Assembly (NCBI GenBank): GCA_022376925.1 | Contig: JAIOJX010000004.1 | Span: 177,845,501 to 177,909,500, forward strand | Length of the DNA: 64,000 bases | Direction of reading: 5' to 3' | Source of the DNA: Tragulus kanchil | Taxonomy: Eukaryota; Chordata; Mammalia; Artiodactyla; Tragulidae | Shown here: positions 34,695-47,130 of the stretch, one piece after another | How positions within the stretch are numbered: the stretch's first letter is position 1 | How the letters are laid out: every line of letters begins with the position of its first letter | Position numbers and translations under genes: made by a program | The notes under the pieces: model-generated | The model's input: only the letters and a program-made list of their open reading frames with translations | Databases searched by the model: none | Told to the model about the DNA's origin: nothing

Positions 34695-34716
34695 CTTTGG
34701 TTTTTTGTTCCGTGAC
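34695..34716 (-). CDS. TNRC6B: TNRC6B 22-nt micro-exon (VTEQKTK), first copy
   Basis: Minus strand reads a TTTTGCAG acceptor, then GTC ACG GAA CAA AAA ACC, then AAA G and a GTAAGTT donor. The seven codons VTEQKTK plus one base connect exactly to the REKEQ exon (ends QK, phase 0) and to the next exon (starts TG, giving valine). The known TNRC6B sequence runs ATQK-VTEQKTK-VPEVTKP, which confirms it. At 22 nt it is far below the length an ORF search would detect. Confidence 0.92.
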
Positions 34717-35389
34717 CTGCAAAATAAACAGATATAAGTAAATGAGACTTGCTTTCCAAACCAGTATCGTTTTATAAGACTACTTAAATTCTGACACCTC
34801 ATGTAACTCAAGCTGTCAGACACATAAAGTCAAACTTCAGAAAAGTCAGCCCAGATGTCCTTCTAAAGACAGTGGCCATATCGTATGTCCAATTATACCT
34901 TACATGACCATCATGATGAAAGATTCCAAAAATGAAGGCAAACACCATTCACTCTCGTTAAATGAGGAGGTCCCAGAACCAGGGACGCTGTTGTGCATTC
35001 TGACTGCGACAACTACAGACAAGCAAATGGATGAGGTCCAGACGTAAAATTAACCACACAGACAAAAACAGTTCCCTGCGGGGATGGACCCAAGCACTTG
35101 ACTTCAAACCTAGAAAGCAGAGTCTAAGGGCTCACACTCAGAGGCATCAGAGGCCATGGTATTAAAAGTTAGATTCAAAACCAAGCTATGCCACTTGCTG
35201 GCTGTGTGATCTCAATTTTCTATTTATCTGCTGAATGAAGATAGTAACAGTATCTCTCTGCAAAGGACTGCTGTAAGGATTAAGCCAGATATCCTAGAAC
35301 AATGCTCCATTAACTGTTTGCTATTATAATTATCAATGTTTATAGAAAATAATGTGAAATAGACTGACAAGATTGAAATATGTAAATTT

Positions 35390-35628
35390 GGCTTTCCAGG
35401 TAGAGCAGTGGTAAAGAATCTGCCTGCCAATGTGTGAGACACAGGAGACGTGGGTTTGATCCCTGGGCCAGAAAGCACTCCCTCAGGAGGAGGAAACTGC
35501 AACCCACTCCAGTATCCTTGCCTGGAAAGTGCCATGGACAGAGGAGTCTGACAGGCTACAGTCCATGGGGTTGCAAAGAGGTGGACATGACGGAGGAGAG
35601 ACTGAGCACACACACACATACATACATC
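35390..35628 (+). mobile_element. Bov-tA SINE, full length
   Basis: GGCTTTCCAGGTAGAGCAGT start, B box GGGTTTGATCCC, CCCACTCCAGTATCCTTGCC, ACAGTCCATGGGGTTGCAAA and an (AC)n/(ATAC)n tail. Confidence 0.88.
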
Positions 35629-36869
35629 TCAACAAATATAGGCTGCTTTGTTGAAAGTATTTCTTTATATCGTAACTAATACATTTCTGGAAGTGATCAA
35701 CCTAAAAGGCTGGACATGCTGAATGTAATAATGGGTTTTGAGAGAGTTTGGAAATAATGACTAGGAGCCACATGGAAAACTCTTCTGCTATTAAGAGGGG
35801 AAAATAAAGGAGGGCACTTAATTATACATGCCCTATAGTATTTAAACAAAACCACAAAAGGTCATGAATATGAAAAACATTCCAGAGGAAATGCACCAGA
35901 ATTCCAATAGGGGTTAAATCACATTATTGAGATCACGGGTTATTTTGCAACCCCGCCCCCACACCCGCGTTTCCAATTGCTAGTCTTCCAAAAAACGTTT
36001 TTACATTGGTTCTCCGACTTCTGTAACCAGCATATTCACATAGAAAAGAAGAGGTCTGGTTATTTATGGCTGGTAATCATTCAAGTTACTGCTCTGTTCA
36101 TAAAAACACGTTCATCCTGGGAAGGTCTGTCCCGCGACTAACCAGCCCGCTTTAGAAAGGATTCCAGCATACCACTGTGTTAAACAATCCATCTGGACGA
36201 CCTCCTGGAGTGTTTCTTACATTCTTGCATTAAAAGACAAGCAAATGCTGCTATACTGAACTTGCGGCAGGCAGTCTCTTAAAATGAATGCTATTCCCCA
36301 GTAGTAATTGTTACAGAGCTCAGTTCTACAGTATAATTTTTCTGTAACCCCACCTATCCAAGAATGAACAGATTTGTAACCACAGATCAATTCCTTATGG
36401 CAATTTATATCATTGTAAATAAATACTTCTTAGAATGCCATCTGTAAGATCAGTTGTAACAAGAAATCAATGTCTTTCCCTAGCTGTAAGCAACAAACCC
36501 AACTAACGGCAAATGCATCTTAAAATGTGGGGTCTGTTAAAAAAGCCATCCCCCAGACGCTGAAAAGATGATCGAAGCGTGCATTCTGCCAACACTAAAC
36601 AAAGAGCCTTGAGCCGCATCAGCCTAATGACTGAGTAAAATCCTTCCCAGACACCTCCTTTGTGAGTGGAAATCTAACACAGTTTACTCAGGGATGGTTC
36701 TAGAAAGAGCAAACCACCATAACCACTGAGCACAATGAAAAAGAAGCTCATGTTTATTTTCTATGTATAAATAATTTAATTTAGCTAAATAGAAAAGTCA
36801 GTTCTCCATGAAAATTATGTTGCCAAGAAAATTATTCTTGACCATTCACTTATAAAACAAACATTTTCA
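35629..36869. other. Intron, single-copy, no recognised repeat
   Basis: About 1.2 kb with neither SINE nor exon; only moderate AT bias. Confidence 0.55.
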
Positions 36870-36970
36870 CTCTGCTTTTGTACTGGGCACTGTCCTAGTT
36901 ACTGGAAATACAAATATGAATAAAACTTCGAGAAACTTACAGACAGTCTAATGGGGAAGACAGACAGGAA
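36870..36970 (+). mobile_element. L2-like fragment
   Basis: GGGCACTGTCCTAGTTACTG, AATACAAATATGAATAAAAC and CAGTCTAATGGGGAAGACAG follow the conserved L2 3' pattern. Partly repeated at 37950-38030 by D15. Confidence 0.6.
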
Positions 36971-39001
36971 GTGATGATTATAAAGCAATGGGGTGGGCTG
37001 GGAGAAAGACGTGCAAGCACTAAGAGGAGGCACCACATGTTTGCTGGCTGAATGAGTGAATGACCTGTTTCAGACCCACTGGCACATTATCTCTACAGTT
37101 CTTTGCATCAGAGCATATTTGAAGCCTCTTTATTGAGATGCTGTCCCAACAGGGAGGTCAAAAACCACTGAGCCCGTCACATGGTAAGCTCTGTGCTAGC
37201 TCCTTCAGAGCTAAATCAGAATCCCAAGTCTGAAACTGCACCATTGGCAAATGTCAAAGACCATGTGTTGAGCCTAGATTCTCTGCTGGCCAATTTAGAA
37301 CATTTCTGCACAAGGGTGACTGAATTTTTTATTAATCTTAATTAATCACATGAAATTTCACCGACGGTGATTTTCCTCTTAGCGGGACTTTGAAACCAGT
37401 TCTTAATGCAGATGTAAGTACTCAGGGTAGACTATCTAGTTCCATATACAAAATTCTCTGCACAAATGATCCCCATTCACTCTTGAATAAGCCCACACCA
37501 TCTTTAAATCATTTTTCTATTAGGAGGATCCACAATGAAAGTCTACAGATGCACATTACGATCACTTCTACAACTGACAGTTCATGTTAAAAAACAGTTA
37601 TCTAGGTGAAGAATGAAGACAAACTGTACACATGGCCTGAAACAATCTCTCTATCTGGCATCTTCTTGCTGTTAGCCATTGTTCAAGCTCCCCAGTGGCT
37701 AGCGTATAACCATGCATTCCCACAGACTGCAAAATCCAATTTTTGTACCAATTTAGTAGATGAAATGGGAATGCCCTACAGAAAGAAAGCCTTACTGAGC
37801 TTCACTCTCCCATCCCTCCCGCAAGAAGGTCTGTGCGTGCGGGTGCAGGTACAGGGGCAATGCTGCCGACACCCTTGAGCTGGTGGACCCGCATATCACA
37901 ACATCAGTGACGTGGAAGGTGGCTGTGTCCACCAAATATAAAACTGCAACTGTCCTAGTTACTGGAAATACAAATATGAATAAAACTTGGAAACTTACAG
38001 ACAGTCTAATGGGGAAGACAGACAGGAAGTGATGATTATAAAGCAATGGGGTGGGCTGGGAGAAAGACGTGCAAGCACTAAGAGGAGGCACCACATGTTT
38101 GCTGGCTGAATGAGTGAATGACCTGTTTCAGACCCACTGGCACATTATCTCTACAGTTCTTTGCATCAGAGCATATTTGAAGCCTCTTTATTGAGATGCT
38201 GTCCCAACAGGGAGGTCAAAAACCACTGAGCCCGTCACATGGTAAGCTCTGTGCTAGCTCCTTCAGAGCTAAATCAGAATCCCAAGTCTGAAACTGCACC
38301 ATTGGCAAATGTCAAAGACCATGTGTTGAGCCTAGATTCTCTGCTGGCCAATTTAGAACATTTCTGCACAAGGGTGACTGAATTTTTTATTAATCTTAAT
38401 TAATCACATGAAATTTCACCGACGGTGATTTTCCTCTTGGCGGGGACTTTGAAACCAGTTCTTAATGCAGATGTAAGTACTCAGGGTAGACTATCTAGTT
38501 CCATATACAAAATTCTCTGCACAAATGATCCCCATTCACTCTTGAATAAGCCCACACCATCTTTAAATCATTTTTCTATTAGGAGGATCCACAATGAAAG
38601 TCTACAGATGCACATTACGATCACTTCTACAACTGACAGTTCATGTTAAAAAACAGTTATCTAGGTGAAGAATGAAGACAAACTGTACACATGGCCTGAA
38701 ACAATCTCTCTATCTGGCATCTTCTTGCTGTTAGCCATTGTTCAAGCTCCCCAGTGGCTAGCGTATAACCATGCATTCCCACAGACTGCAAAATCCAATT
38801 TTTGTACCAATTTAGTAGATGAAATGGGAATGCCCTACAGAAAGAAAGCCTTACTGAGCTTCACTCTCCCATCCCTCCCGCAAGAAGGTCTGTGCGTGCG
38901 GGTGCAGGTACAGGGGCAATGCTGCCGACACCCTTGAGCTGGTGGACCCGCATATCACAACATCAGTGACGTGGAAGGTGGCTGTGTCCACCAAATATAA
39001 A
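36889..39001. repeat. Tandem duplication D15, unit about 1,059 bp
   Basis: 36889-37943 recurs at 37950-39001. Intronic, with an L2-like piece at the start. It is the shortest long unit in the window. Confidence 0.93.
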
Positions 39002-39884
39002 ACAAGCCTCTGGGTTATCATCTGATATTTTTATTCAAATTCTGTACTGTCATTTTAGACAGTTTCAACAAGCTCAGATTAGAAGCAGGTATCCCGACAG
39101 CATGAAGATGTGACGGTGAGCCCGCCACTATTAACAGAGCCAGAAACACAATCAAAAGCAGACAAAACCCTTTTGGCACCAAACAATAATGAATATTCCT
39201 TTTAATTAAGTCTTGAAGATGAATTACATTTCACATGTTTAATGCAGCAGGGTCACATGCACTCTAAGTCAGAAAATATTTCTAGTATCATATCTTACGC
39301 TGGCACCTCTACATGATTGCAATAATTCAGAGAACAGAATTATGGGAAATGCTATTATCTACTGATGCCAGGGAAATTTGCAGTGTCCCTTGAGTTTAAG
39401 TGCCTTAAGTCTGTTCTGACTTTAAAGTTCCTTCTGAACCTTATAACAGCCCCTCCCTAAACCTAGCTTTAATAACCTGGCTCTGCAGCAGGGACCCTCC
39501 AACCTGCCTCACAGTGAGGACCTGCTCCCCAGGTGCCTCAGCTAATGGTAACAAGAACTGGAGGCGCAGTGACTGCCAGGCACTTTGCCCAGGAAGCAAA
39601 GCCACCCTGCGGAGCCAGAGCCCACCATCAGGGCTCTTGAAGCTGAATGAGCAGGGAGGGCGGAGAGCAATCTCAGACTCTGGCCAAGGCAGCGGGGCGG
39701 GGCAGGGCAGGGAGGTCTAGCTGCTCTCTGTTCCCCACAGTCAAGATCTGACAATTGGCATCTGTCAGTCCTAGGTCTTTTTCCCTTGTAGCATCTCTCT
39801 TTCCCAAAGCAAAAGCCTTAAAGTCACATACTATCTCCTCCAGAGCACTCAGCAGGCCCACCAGATTCTTCTTTAATTTTCAGA

Positions 39885-40058
39885 AAAATACATTTATTTG
39901 GCTGTGCCAGATCTTAGATGCAGCATGCAGGCTTTTCAGCTGTGTGGCAAGCAAACTCTAAGTTGTGGCATATGGGATCTAGCTCCCTGACCAGGGTTCG
40001 AAGCTGGACCTCTGCACTGGGAGCACAGAGTCTCAGCCACTGAACCACCAGGGAAGTT
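39885..40058 (-). mobile_element. CHR-2-like SINE
   Basis: Reverse complement CAACTTCCCTGGTGGTTCAG start, GCTTCGAACCC B-box-like segment and an AAATAAATG-type tail at the low end. Confidence 0.82.
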
Positions 40059-40502
40059 GCTCCACTCCTGCTCCTGTCCCGCCCTGCCCCGTCCTACCAG
40101 ATCTTCTCTGAGGGAGGTTTCTTTACCAAATTATTAAAAGACAGACTGATGTAAATGACAGTATGTGGGCCAGAAGGACAACATTAGGGCAAACTCTGCA
40201 AGCTTTGAAAAGTCATTCCATAAACCTGCTTAAGAAAATGGAGATTAATTATGATAAAATAAGGAAATACAGTAAGCCTTTTAGTGTTGGTAACTCTCCT
40301 GCTGTTCTCAAAACTGTTTAGTGTTGTTGCCAATAATTTAACATCTGCTTATGGTAACACTGCAGGTCTTTCAAATCTTAAAACTGTTAAGTAAACTAAT
40401 AGATCAACTAGCATTATTAAGATGCCAGGCATCCAAGCCAAGGCAGTTACGCTTTCTAGATGTGTGGCGGAGGTAAAGACAGGCTTGACTGATTACACCC
40501 AC

Positions 40503-40590
40503 CTTCTGAGTGGCTTCTTTTTTCTTTTTATCCTCTTTCTTCCTTTTCTTGTCTTCCATTAACTGTTCTTCCCTTTCTTGCTCCTTCTCT
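40503..40590 (-). CDS. TNRC6B: TNRC6B REKEQ exon, third copy
   Basis: Third identical 88-nt copy with acceptor CAG (40593-40591) and donor GTGGGT (from 40502). It sits at the end of the lower unit of the 39.6-41.7 kb duplication, about 40 bases from the junction near 40632. Only one copy is expected in the real gene. Confidence 0.9.
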
Positions 40591-40992
40591 CTGTTAAAGT
40601 AATGTCATACCACAAGGTTAACCACCTGTATCCTTTTCTTTGCTTTCCCCCATGGCAAAGCCACCCTCCCCGGAGCCAGAGCCTGCCAGGCACTTTGCCC
40701 AGGAAGCAAAGCCACCCTCGAGCCAGAGCCCACCATCAGGGCTCTTGAAGCTGAATGAGCAGGGAGGGCGGAGAGCAATCTCAGACTCTGGCCAAGGCAG
40801 CGGGGCGGGGCAGGGCAGGGAGGTCTAGCTGCTCTCTGTTCCCCACAGTCAAGATCTGACAATTGGCATCTGTCAGTCCTAGGTCTTTTCCCCTTGTAGC
40901 ATCTCTCTTTCCCAAAGCAAAAGCCTTAAAGTCACATACTATCTCCTCCAGAGCACTCAGCAGGCCCACCAGATTCTTCTTTAATTTTCAGA

Positions 40993-41166
40993 AAAATACA
41001 TTTATTTGGCTGTGCCAGATCTTAGATGCAGCATGCAGGCTTTTCAGCTGTGTGGCAAGCAAACTCTAAGTTGTGGCATATGGGATCTAGCTCCCTGACC
41101 AGGGTTCGAAGCTGGACCTCTGCACTGGGAGCACAGAGTCTCAGCCACTGAACCACCAGGGAAGTT
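40993..41166 (-). mobile_element. CHR-2-like SINE, copy from D16
   Basis: Repeat of 39885-40058 at +1,108. Confidence 0.82.
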
Positions 41167-41610
41167 GCTCCACTCCTGCTCCTGTCCCGCCCTGCCCCGT
41201 CCTACCAGATCTTCTCTGAGGGAGGTTTCTTTACCAAATTATTAAAAGACAGACTGATGTAAATGACAGTATGTGGGCCAGAAGGACAACATTAGGGCAA
41301 ACTCTGCAAGCTTTGAAAAGTCATTCCATAAACCTGCTTAAGAAAATGGAGATTAATTATGATAAAATAAGGAAATACAGTAAGCCTTTTAGTGTTGGTA
41401 ACTCTCCTGCTGTTCTCAAAACTGTTTAGTGTTGTTGCCAATAATTTAACATCTGCTTATGGTAACACTGCAGGTCTTTCAAATCTTAAAACTGTTAAGT
41501 AAACTAATAGATCAACTAGCATTATTAAGATGCCAGGCATCCAAGCCAAGGCAGTTACGCTTTCTAGATGTGTGGCGGAGGTAAAGACAGGCTTGACTGA
41601 TTACACCCAC

Positions 41611-41698
41611 CTTCTGAGTGGCTTCTTTTTTCTTTTTATCCTCTTTCTTCCTTTTCTTGTCTTCCATTAACTGTTCTTCCCTTTCTTGCTCCTTCTCT
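41611..41698 (-). CDS. TNRC6B: TNRC6B REKEQ exon, second copy
   Basis: Identical in sequence, splice sites and phase to the exon at 42770-42857 and 1,159 bases below it. It lies in the overlap of two neighbouring tandem duplications (the 39.6-41.7 kb and 41.3-43.6 kb pairs), which is why three copies exist. In-frame splicing of consecutive copies is not possible: each starts with the third base of a codon and ends in phase 0, so joining two would shift the frame. Confidence 0.9.
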
Positions 41699-42769
41699 CT
41701 GTTAAAGTAATGTCATACCACAAGGTTAACCACCTGTATGCACAGTCTATTTGTGTAGCAAATTAAATGCTTATAGATGGTGCACAAGACAACAAACACT
41801 CCATCTCTGAGCAGAGCACAGTACTGCACTCAAGCGAGGAGGATCGTAAAACTCATCACATTGAGTAAGCCTCCTGAAGTGGGTCTGTCACCCCCTTTGC
41901 AACATGACACTAACTTTGATTTTAGACAAGTCCATTAAAGTAAGTTTTCATAATATCTTTTTAAACACACACACATATGATTAATGTACTTCCACTCCAC
42001 CAAGAACCTAATTTGAATATATGACAACATCCAATTGGCTTCTGACAATATTCCTCACAAATAATGCAGACTTCTGCTATGGTATACAGGTATTTATCAT
42101 AATTAGGTGTTTTCCCATGACAACTTCAGAGCAGCAAACATAAAATCTTACGTTCTAAATTCTGTATTTTTCTTCTACATTATTAACACTGTTTTACATG
42201 TTTCCTACTTGTGTTTTTAAGCCAGTATTGAAGGTCCTATAAATCCATGTATTCCCTTCTGGGTGATTTCACAATTAGGATCATCAGGTTTTGTTCTTCT
42301 CAAGCAAAATAAAAATAACACACAAAAATAAACATTCTAGTAGGAGAAACACGTTGAATCTTAAGAAACTAAGATCAAGTAATTTTTCACTCACATTTGA
42401 GAATGACTAAAATATATAGTTATTGTATTATATAATATATTCTTACATATAATCTAATATTCTAATATATTTAGATACCCAGATCTGCTAACATCTGCAA
42501 GAAAATGGAGATTAATTATGATAAAATAAGGAAATACAGTAAGCCTTTTAGTGTTGGTAACTCTCCTGCTGTTCTCAAAACTGTTTAGTGTTGTTGCCAA
42601 TAATTTAACATCTGCTTATGGTAACACTGCAGGTCTTTCAAATCTTAAAACTGTTAAGTAAACTAATAGATCAACTAGCATTATTAAGATGCCAGGCATC
42701 CAAGCCAAGGCAGTTACGCTTTCTAGATGTGTGGCGGAGGTAAAGACAGGCTTGACTGATTACACCCAC

Positions 42770-42857
42770 CTTCTGAGTGGCTTCTTTTTTCTTTTTATCC
42801 TCTTTCTTCCTTTTCTTGTCTTCCATTAACTGTTCTTCCCTTTCTTGCTCCTTCTCT
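42770..42857 (-). CDS. TNRC6B: TNRC6B REKEQ exon (88 nt), copy nearest the 5' end
   Basis: Acceptor CAG at 42860-42858, donor GTGGGT starting at 42769. One base (A) completes the arginine codon of the upstream exon, then 29 codons read [18 protein letters not shown] and on through KKKKEATQK, ending in phase 0. The segment is a highly charged, probably coiled lysine/glutamate stretch at the extreme N-terminus of TNRC6B. It is one of three identical copies; all three have intact splice sites and frame. In the minus-strand direction this is the first copy met. Confidence 0.93.
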
Positions 42858-43637
42858 CTGTTAAAGTAATGTCATACCACAAGGTTAACCACCTGTATGC
42901 ACAGTCTATTTGTGTAGCAAATTAAATGCTTATAGATGGTGCACAAGACAACAAACACTCCATCTCTGAGCAGAGCACAGTACTGCACTCAAGCGAGGAG
43001 GATCGTAAAACTCATCACATTGAGTAAGCCTCCTGAAGTGGGTCTGTCACCCCCTTTGCAACATGACACTAACTTTGATTTTAGACAAGTCCATTAAAGT
43101 AAGTTTTCATAATATCTTTTTAAACACACACACATATGATTAATGTACTTCCACTCCACCAAGAACCTAATTTGAATATATGACAACATCCAATTGGCTT
43201 CTGACAATATTCCTCACAAATAATGCAGACTTCTGCTATGGTATACAGGTATTTATCATAATTAGGTGTTTTCCCATGACAACTTCAGAGCAGCAAACAT
43301 AAAATCTTACGTTCTAAATTCTGTATTTTTCTTCTACATTATTAACACTGTTTTACATGTTTCCTACTTGTGTTTTTAAGCCAGTATTGAAGGTCCTATA
43401 AATCCATGTATTCCCTTCTGGGTGATTTCACAATTAGGATCATCAGGTTTTGTTCTTCTCAAGCAAAATAAAAATAACACACAAAAATAAACATTCTAGT
43501 AGGAGAAACACGTTGAATCTTAAGAAACTAAGATCAAGTAATTTATCACTCACATTTGAAAAATGACTAAAATATATAGTTATTGTATTATATAATATAT
43601 TCTTACATATAATCTAATATTCTAATATATTTAGATA

Positions 43638-44179
43638 GCTGCCTATGTATCCTCTGGGAAAAATGCATAAACAACCACTGGTGTAACTTCAAAACTCAAG
43701 GAAGAAAACCCCAGATGCCGAGCTTACTGAATTTCAGAGCTGGAAGAGTTAGAGACTGAGCTCCCAGCTCCTAACCACTGAATGATGCCACCTGCAGTAC
43801 TTGTCCTTTGAGGGGACTGAACACAGCACACCCATGGTTTCACAGATATCACTTAGATAAAGGCAAAGTTGAAAGCTAAACAGATTAATGAAAAGTGTTA
43901 AATGTCTGCAGACATGGCAAAAATCACAATGATGGTTCCTGGAGTTCACTCAAGTTTGGGGAATGAACTCACTCAACCTACCCAAAAGGAACTGAGGACC
44001 AACACTGAGGCACACTTCCACAAAAACGTAACGACACTTCAATTATAGAAAACAAGAACTAAACAACCGAAGTGTTTCACCTATACAGCAAGTTTTCAGC
44101 AGCTCTTCTGCATTGTCACAAACACTGCGTTTTCAAGAAGGTATCCACACTCCAAGACAACACCCATGCTGCTGTTGTC
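43638..44179. other. Intron upstream of the REKEQ exon
   Basis: Nothing recognised. The intron upstream of this exon is very long in mammalian TNRC6B, so the rest of the window probably belongs to it. Confidence 0.55.
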
Positions 44180-44378
44180 CGTGTTGTTACTGTTCAGTCA
44201 CTAAGGCATACCCGATTCTTTTGCAACCCCAGGGACTGTAGCCTGCCAGGTTCCTCTGTCCAAGAGCACTGCAGAGGGTTGCCACTTCCTTTCTCCAAGG
44301 GATCTTCCTGACCCAGGGATCCAACCTGCATCTCCTGCACTGCAGGTGCATTCTTTACCACTGAGCCAATGGGAAGCC
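44180..44378 (-). mobile_element. Bov-tA SINE
   Basis: Reverse complement GGCTTCCCATTGGCTCAGTG start with TGGGATCCCTGGGTCAGGAA-like centre on the minus strand and the BovB-type end GTGACTGAACAGTAACAAC. Confidence 0.85.
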
Positions 44379-44834
44379 GTTATGTCCATGAAAATTTAAA
44401 AAATACAATCAAAGAAGAGATTTTGTTGTCATTTCCCTGGGCTTACAGCTGGATTTCCTTGGAGCCAGATTATGTGTACATCAGCCTAAGTGTGAAGTTC
44501 TTGGTGAAAATCTACTTGCAGTCACGCATTACTTTAAGAAAACGGATTCACAAAAACCTGGCAAGACAGATGCTGACCATCTAAGGTAGGCTGACTGCAG
44601 GTCCTGTTATAGCTGGCTCCTAGAACCTCCTGCTTCCTCTGGCTGAAAATGGAAGATGGGGTTCCTCATGACCCAGTTACTGTAACTTGATTTTCATATT
44701 TTAAAACTGACTACAGAAAAAGAGCAACCATAGCCTGAACAAGTATCTCCTGTTTAAATATTCAATGCTCTAAAAAGCATTATGTTGAAAACTGAAAGTT
44801 TATTTCAAAAAGGCAAGATTGAAAAAAAAAGGCA

Positions 44835-45082
44835 GGGCTTCCCTGGTGGTCCAGTGGGTAAGGACAAGGGGCGCTGGCTCGATCCCTGGCCTGGGAAGAT
44901 CCCACATAGCGTGGAGCAGCTGGACTGATGTGTCCAACTACCAGGCCGGAGCTCTGGAACGCATGTGCCCAGAGCTGGTGCTCTGCAATGAGAGAGGCCA
45001 CTGCAATGGGAGGCCCACACAGGCCAAAAGAACAAAGATAAATAAATGAAAGACCAATAGAAGTGGCTAAAAAAAAAAAAAC
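44835..45082 (+). mobile_element. CHR-type SINE
   Basis: GGGCTTCCCTGGTGGTCCAG, box B GGCTCGATCCC, body to ACACAGGCCAAAAGAACAAA and a pure A tail. About 20 bases of the tRNA-like part are missing after GGGTAAGGACA. Confidence 0.88.
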
Positions 45083-45927
45083 CAACAACGGCAGTAGGCC
45101 ATTAATGAGACACATTCTTAAAAAACAACTAACCTTTTCAAATATTTCTTCCTATAAATAGGTAATTCAAGGAAAGTGACTGAAACTTAGGTTCACTACA
45201 AACAGATTTATTTCCAAAACAAGCATTTTTCAAAGCTTTCCAGGAGACAGGCTGTACTTTCACCCTGATCTCTTACTGTGTGTGTTGGTAGAATGGAGTC
45301 TTCTCTTTAAATCTCACTTCCTTAGGAAGAATTCATTTTCCCATACCAAACCTGACTTAACCTTACCATCATTCACTTAATAATGAATCAAAAACTGTGG
45401 GGTTCACCTTTCTTCCAGTTCACTTGTGTTCTATCTTGGCTGCACATTAGCACCATTTGGGGAGCTCTGAAATATCTCCATGCCATGTCGGAGCCTAGCA
45501 TCGGTGGTGGTAGTGATGGGAGATCAGTTACAAGGGGCACTGACTGATAATATATTGAGGATAATAACAGTCAGGTTTCTAACTACTGAAAAAAGGAATT
45601 ACCAAAACAGAAAAAAGAGAAAACTCAAATAAACCCTGTGAAGTTGGATCAGAACTAGTTACTGGCATAAATCCGTGGTTTTTAATCCATAGGGATTGAT
45701 GTAACAAGTAAGAGTATGTGTAACTTTATGCGTCTATCTATATGTGTATATTCCTTCATGTACACAAACACATACTTATCCCCTAGCTCTATCACTGAGT
45801 GGGCTTGGGAACAAGCAACATTCAAATATAGTAGCTATGATCACATCTCACATCCAGATTATGGTTTCTAAAATTTGCTCTAAAAGCATTATGTTGAAAA
45901 CTGAAAGTTTATTTCAAAAGGCTGGCA

Positions 45928-46173
45928 GGGCTTCCTGGTGGTCCAGTGGGTAAGGACAAGGGGCGCTGGCTCGATCCCTGGCCTGGGAAGATCCCACATA
46001 GCGTGGAGCAGCTGGACTGATGTGTCCAACTACCAGGCCGGAGCTCTGGAACGCATGTGCCCAGAGCTGGTGCTCTGCAATGAGAGAGGCCACTGCAATG
46101 GGAGGCCCACACAGGCCAAAAGAACAAAGATAAATAAATGAAAGACCAATAGAAGTGGCTAAAAAAAAAAAAA
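45928..46173 (+). mobile_element. CHR-type SINE, copy from D18
   Basis: Repeat of 44835-45082. One C is missing in the starting TTCCC. Confidence 0.87.
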
Positions 46174-47026
46174 CCAACAACGGCAGTAGGCCATTAATGA
46201 GACACATTCTTAAAAAACAACTAACCTTTTCAAATATTTCTTCCTATAAATAGGTAATTCAAGGAAAGTGACTGAAACTTAGGTTCACTACAAACAGATT
46301 TATTTCCAAAACAAGCATTTTTCAAAGCTTTCCAGGAGACAGGCTGTACTTTCACCCTGATCTCTTACTGTGTGTGTTGGTAGAATGGAGTCTTCTCTTT
46401 AAATCTCACTTCCTTAGGAAGAATTCATTTTCCCATACCAAACCTGACTTAACCTTACCATCATTCACTTAATAATGAATCAAAAACTGTGGGGTTCACC
46501 TTTCTTCCAGTTCACTTGTGTTCTATCTTGGCTGCACATTAGCACCATTTGGGGAGCTCTGAAATATCTCCATGCCATGTCGGAGCCTAGCATCGGTGGT
46601 GGTAGTGATGGGAGATCAGTTACAAGGGGCACTGACTGATAATATATTGAGGATAATAACAGTCAGGTTTCTAACTACTGAAAAAAGGAATTACCAAAAC
46701 AGAAAAAAGAGAAAACTCAAATAAACCCTGTGAAGTTGGATCAGAACTAGTTACTGGCATAAATCCGTGGTTTTTAATCCATAGGGATTGATGTAACAAG
46801 TAAGAGTATGTGTAACTTTATGCGTCTATCTATATGTGTATATTCCTTCATGTACACAAACACATACTTATCCCCTAGCTCTATCACTGAGTGGGCTTGG
46901 GAACAAGCAACATTCAAATATAGTAGCTATGATCACATCTCACATCCAGATTATGGTTTCTAAATACCATTCTTCACATGGATTCAAAAGAAAAAGCCTC
47001 AATTAAATTTAACCAATTAAATCATT

Positions 47027-47130
47027 CAACAAATATATACTGAGTCCCTATTACGTGCCAGGCACTGACTGGCACAGGGGATGTAACAGTGGTCTCAGGG
47101 GCTGATGACCTAGACAGAGACTGACACACA
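47027..47130 (+). mobile_element. L2-like fragment
   Basis: TATACTGAGTCCCTATTACG and GTGCCAGGCACTGACTGG resemble the L2 consensus; degraded after that. Confidence 0.55.

Larger units (their letters stand above)
32610..34837. repeat. Tandem duplication D14, unit about 1,112 bp
   Basis: 32610-33725 recurs at 33726-34837. It carries the 22-nt TNRC6B micro-exon. Small deletions (single C or G) occur in the first 180 bases of the second unit. Confidence 0.93.
39571..41737. repeat. Tandem duplication D16, unit about 1,108 bp
   Basis: 39571-40628 recurs at 40682-41737, with about 50 bases at 40632-40681 that look like a garbled version of the unit's own start (a CAAAGCCACCCT segment appears twice). 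It carries the REKEQ exon. Confidence 0.92.
2670..42857 (-). other. TNRC6B: TNRC6B gene, partial (six coding exons, several falsely repeated)
   Basis: The exons in minus-strand order encode an uninterrupted, recognisable TNRC6B protein from residue 2 or so ([16 protein letters not shown]) to GGKKQMK, about 1,040 residues. Junction phases agree at every splice: phase 0 between CAG AAG and GTC ACG, then G|TG, G|AG, G|TC and A|AT codons. TNRC6A and TNRC6C are excluded by segments such as [17 protein letters not shown] and [16 protein letters not shown], which are TNRC6B-type. Family knowledge: TNRC6 proteins bind Argonaute through tryptophans in GW repeats and recruit the CCR4-NOT and PAN2-PAN3 deadenylases in cytoplasmic P-bodies. 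The start-codon exon should lie at higher coordinates and the C-terminal exons below position 1. Ordering is certain, but exon copy number is distorted by tandem duplications. Confidence 0.95.
41341..43637. repeat. Tandem duplication D17, unit about 1,160 bp
   Basis: 41341-42490 recurs at 42501-43637. It overlaps D16, giving three copies of about 400 bp around the REKEQ exon (40231, 41341 and 42501 onward). Confidence 0.93.
44772..46964. repeat. Tandem duplication D18, unit about 1,093 bp
   Basis: 44772-45874 recurs at 45882-46964. The second unit has lost several bases just after its start (45900-45935), including one C of the SINE's TTCCC. Confidence 0.92.
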
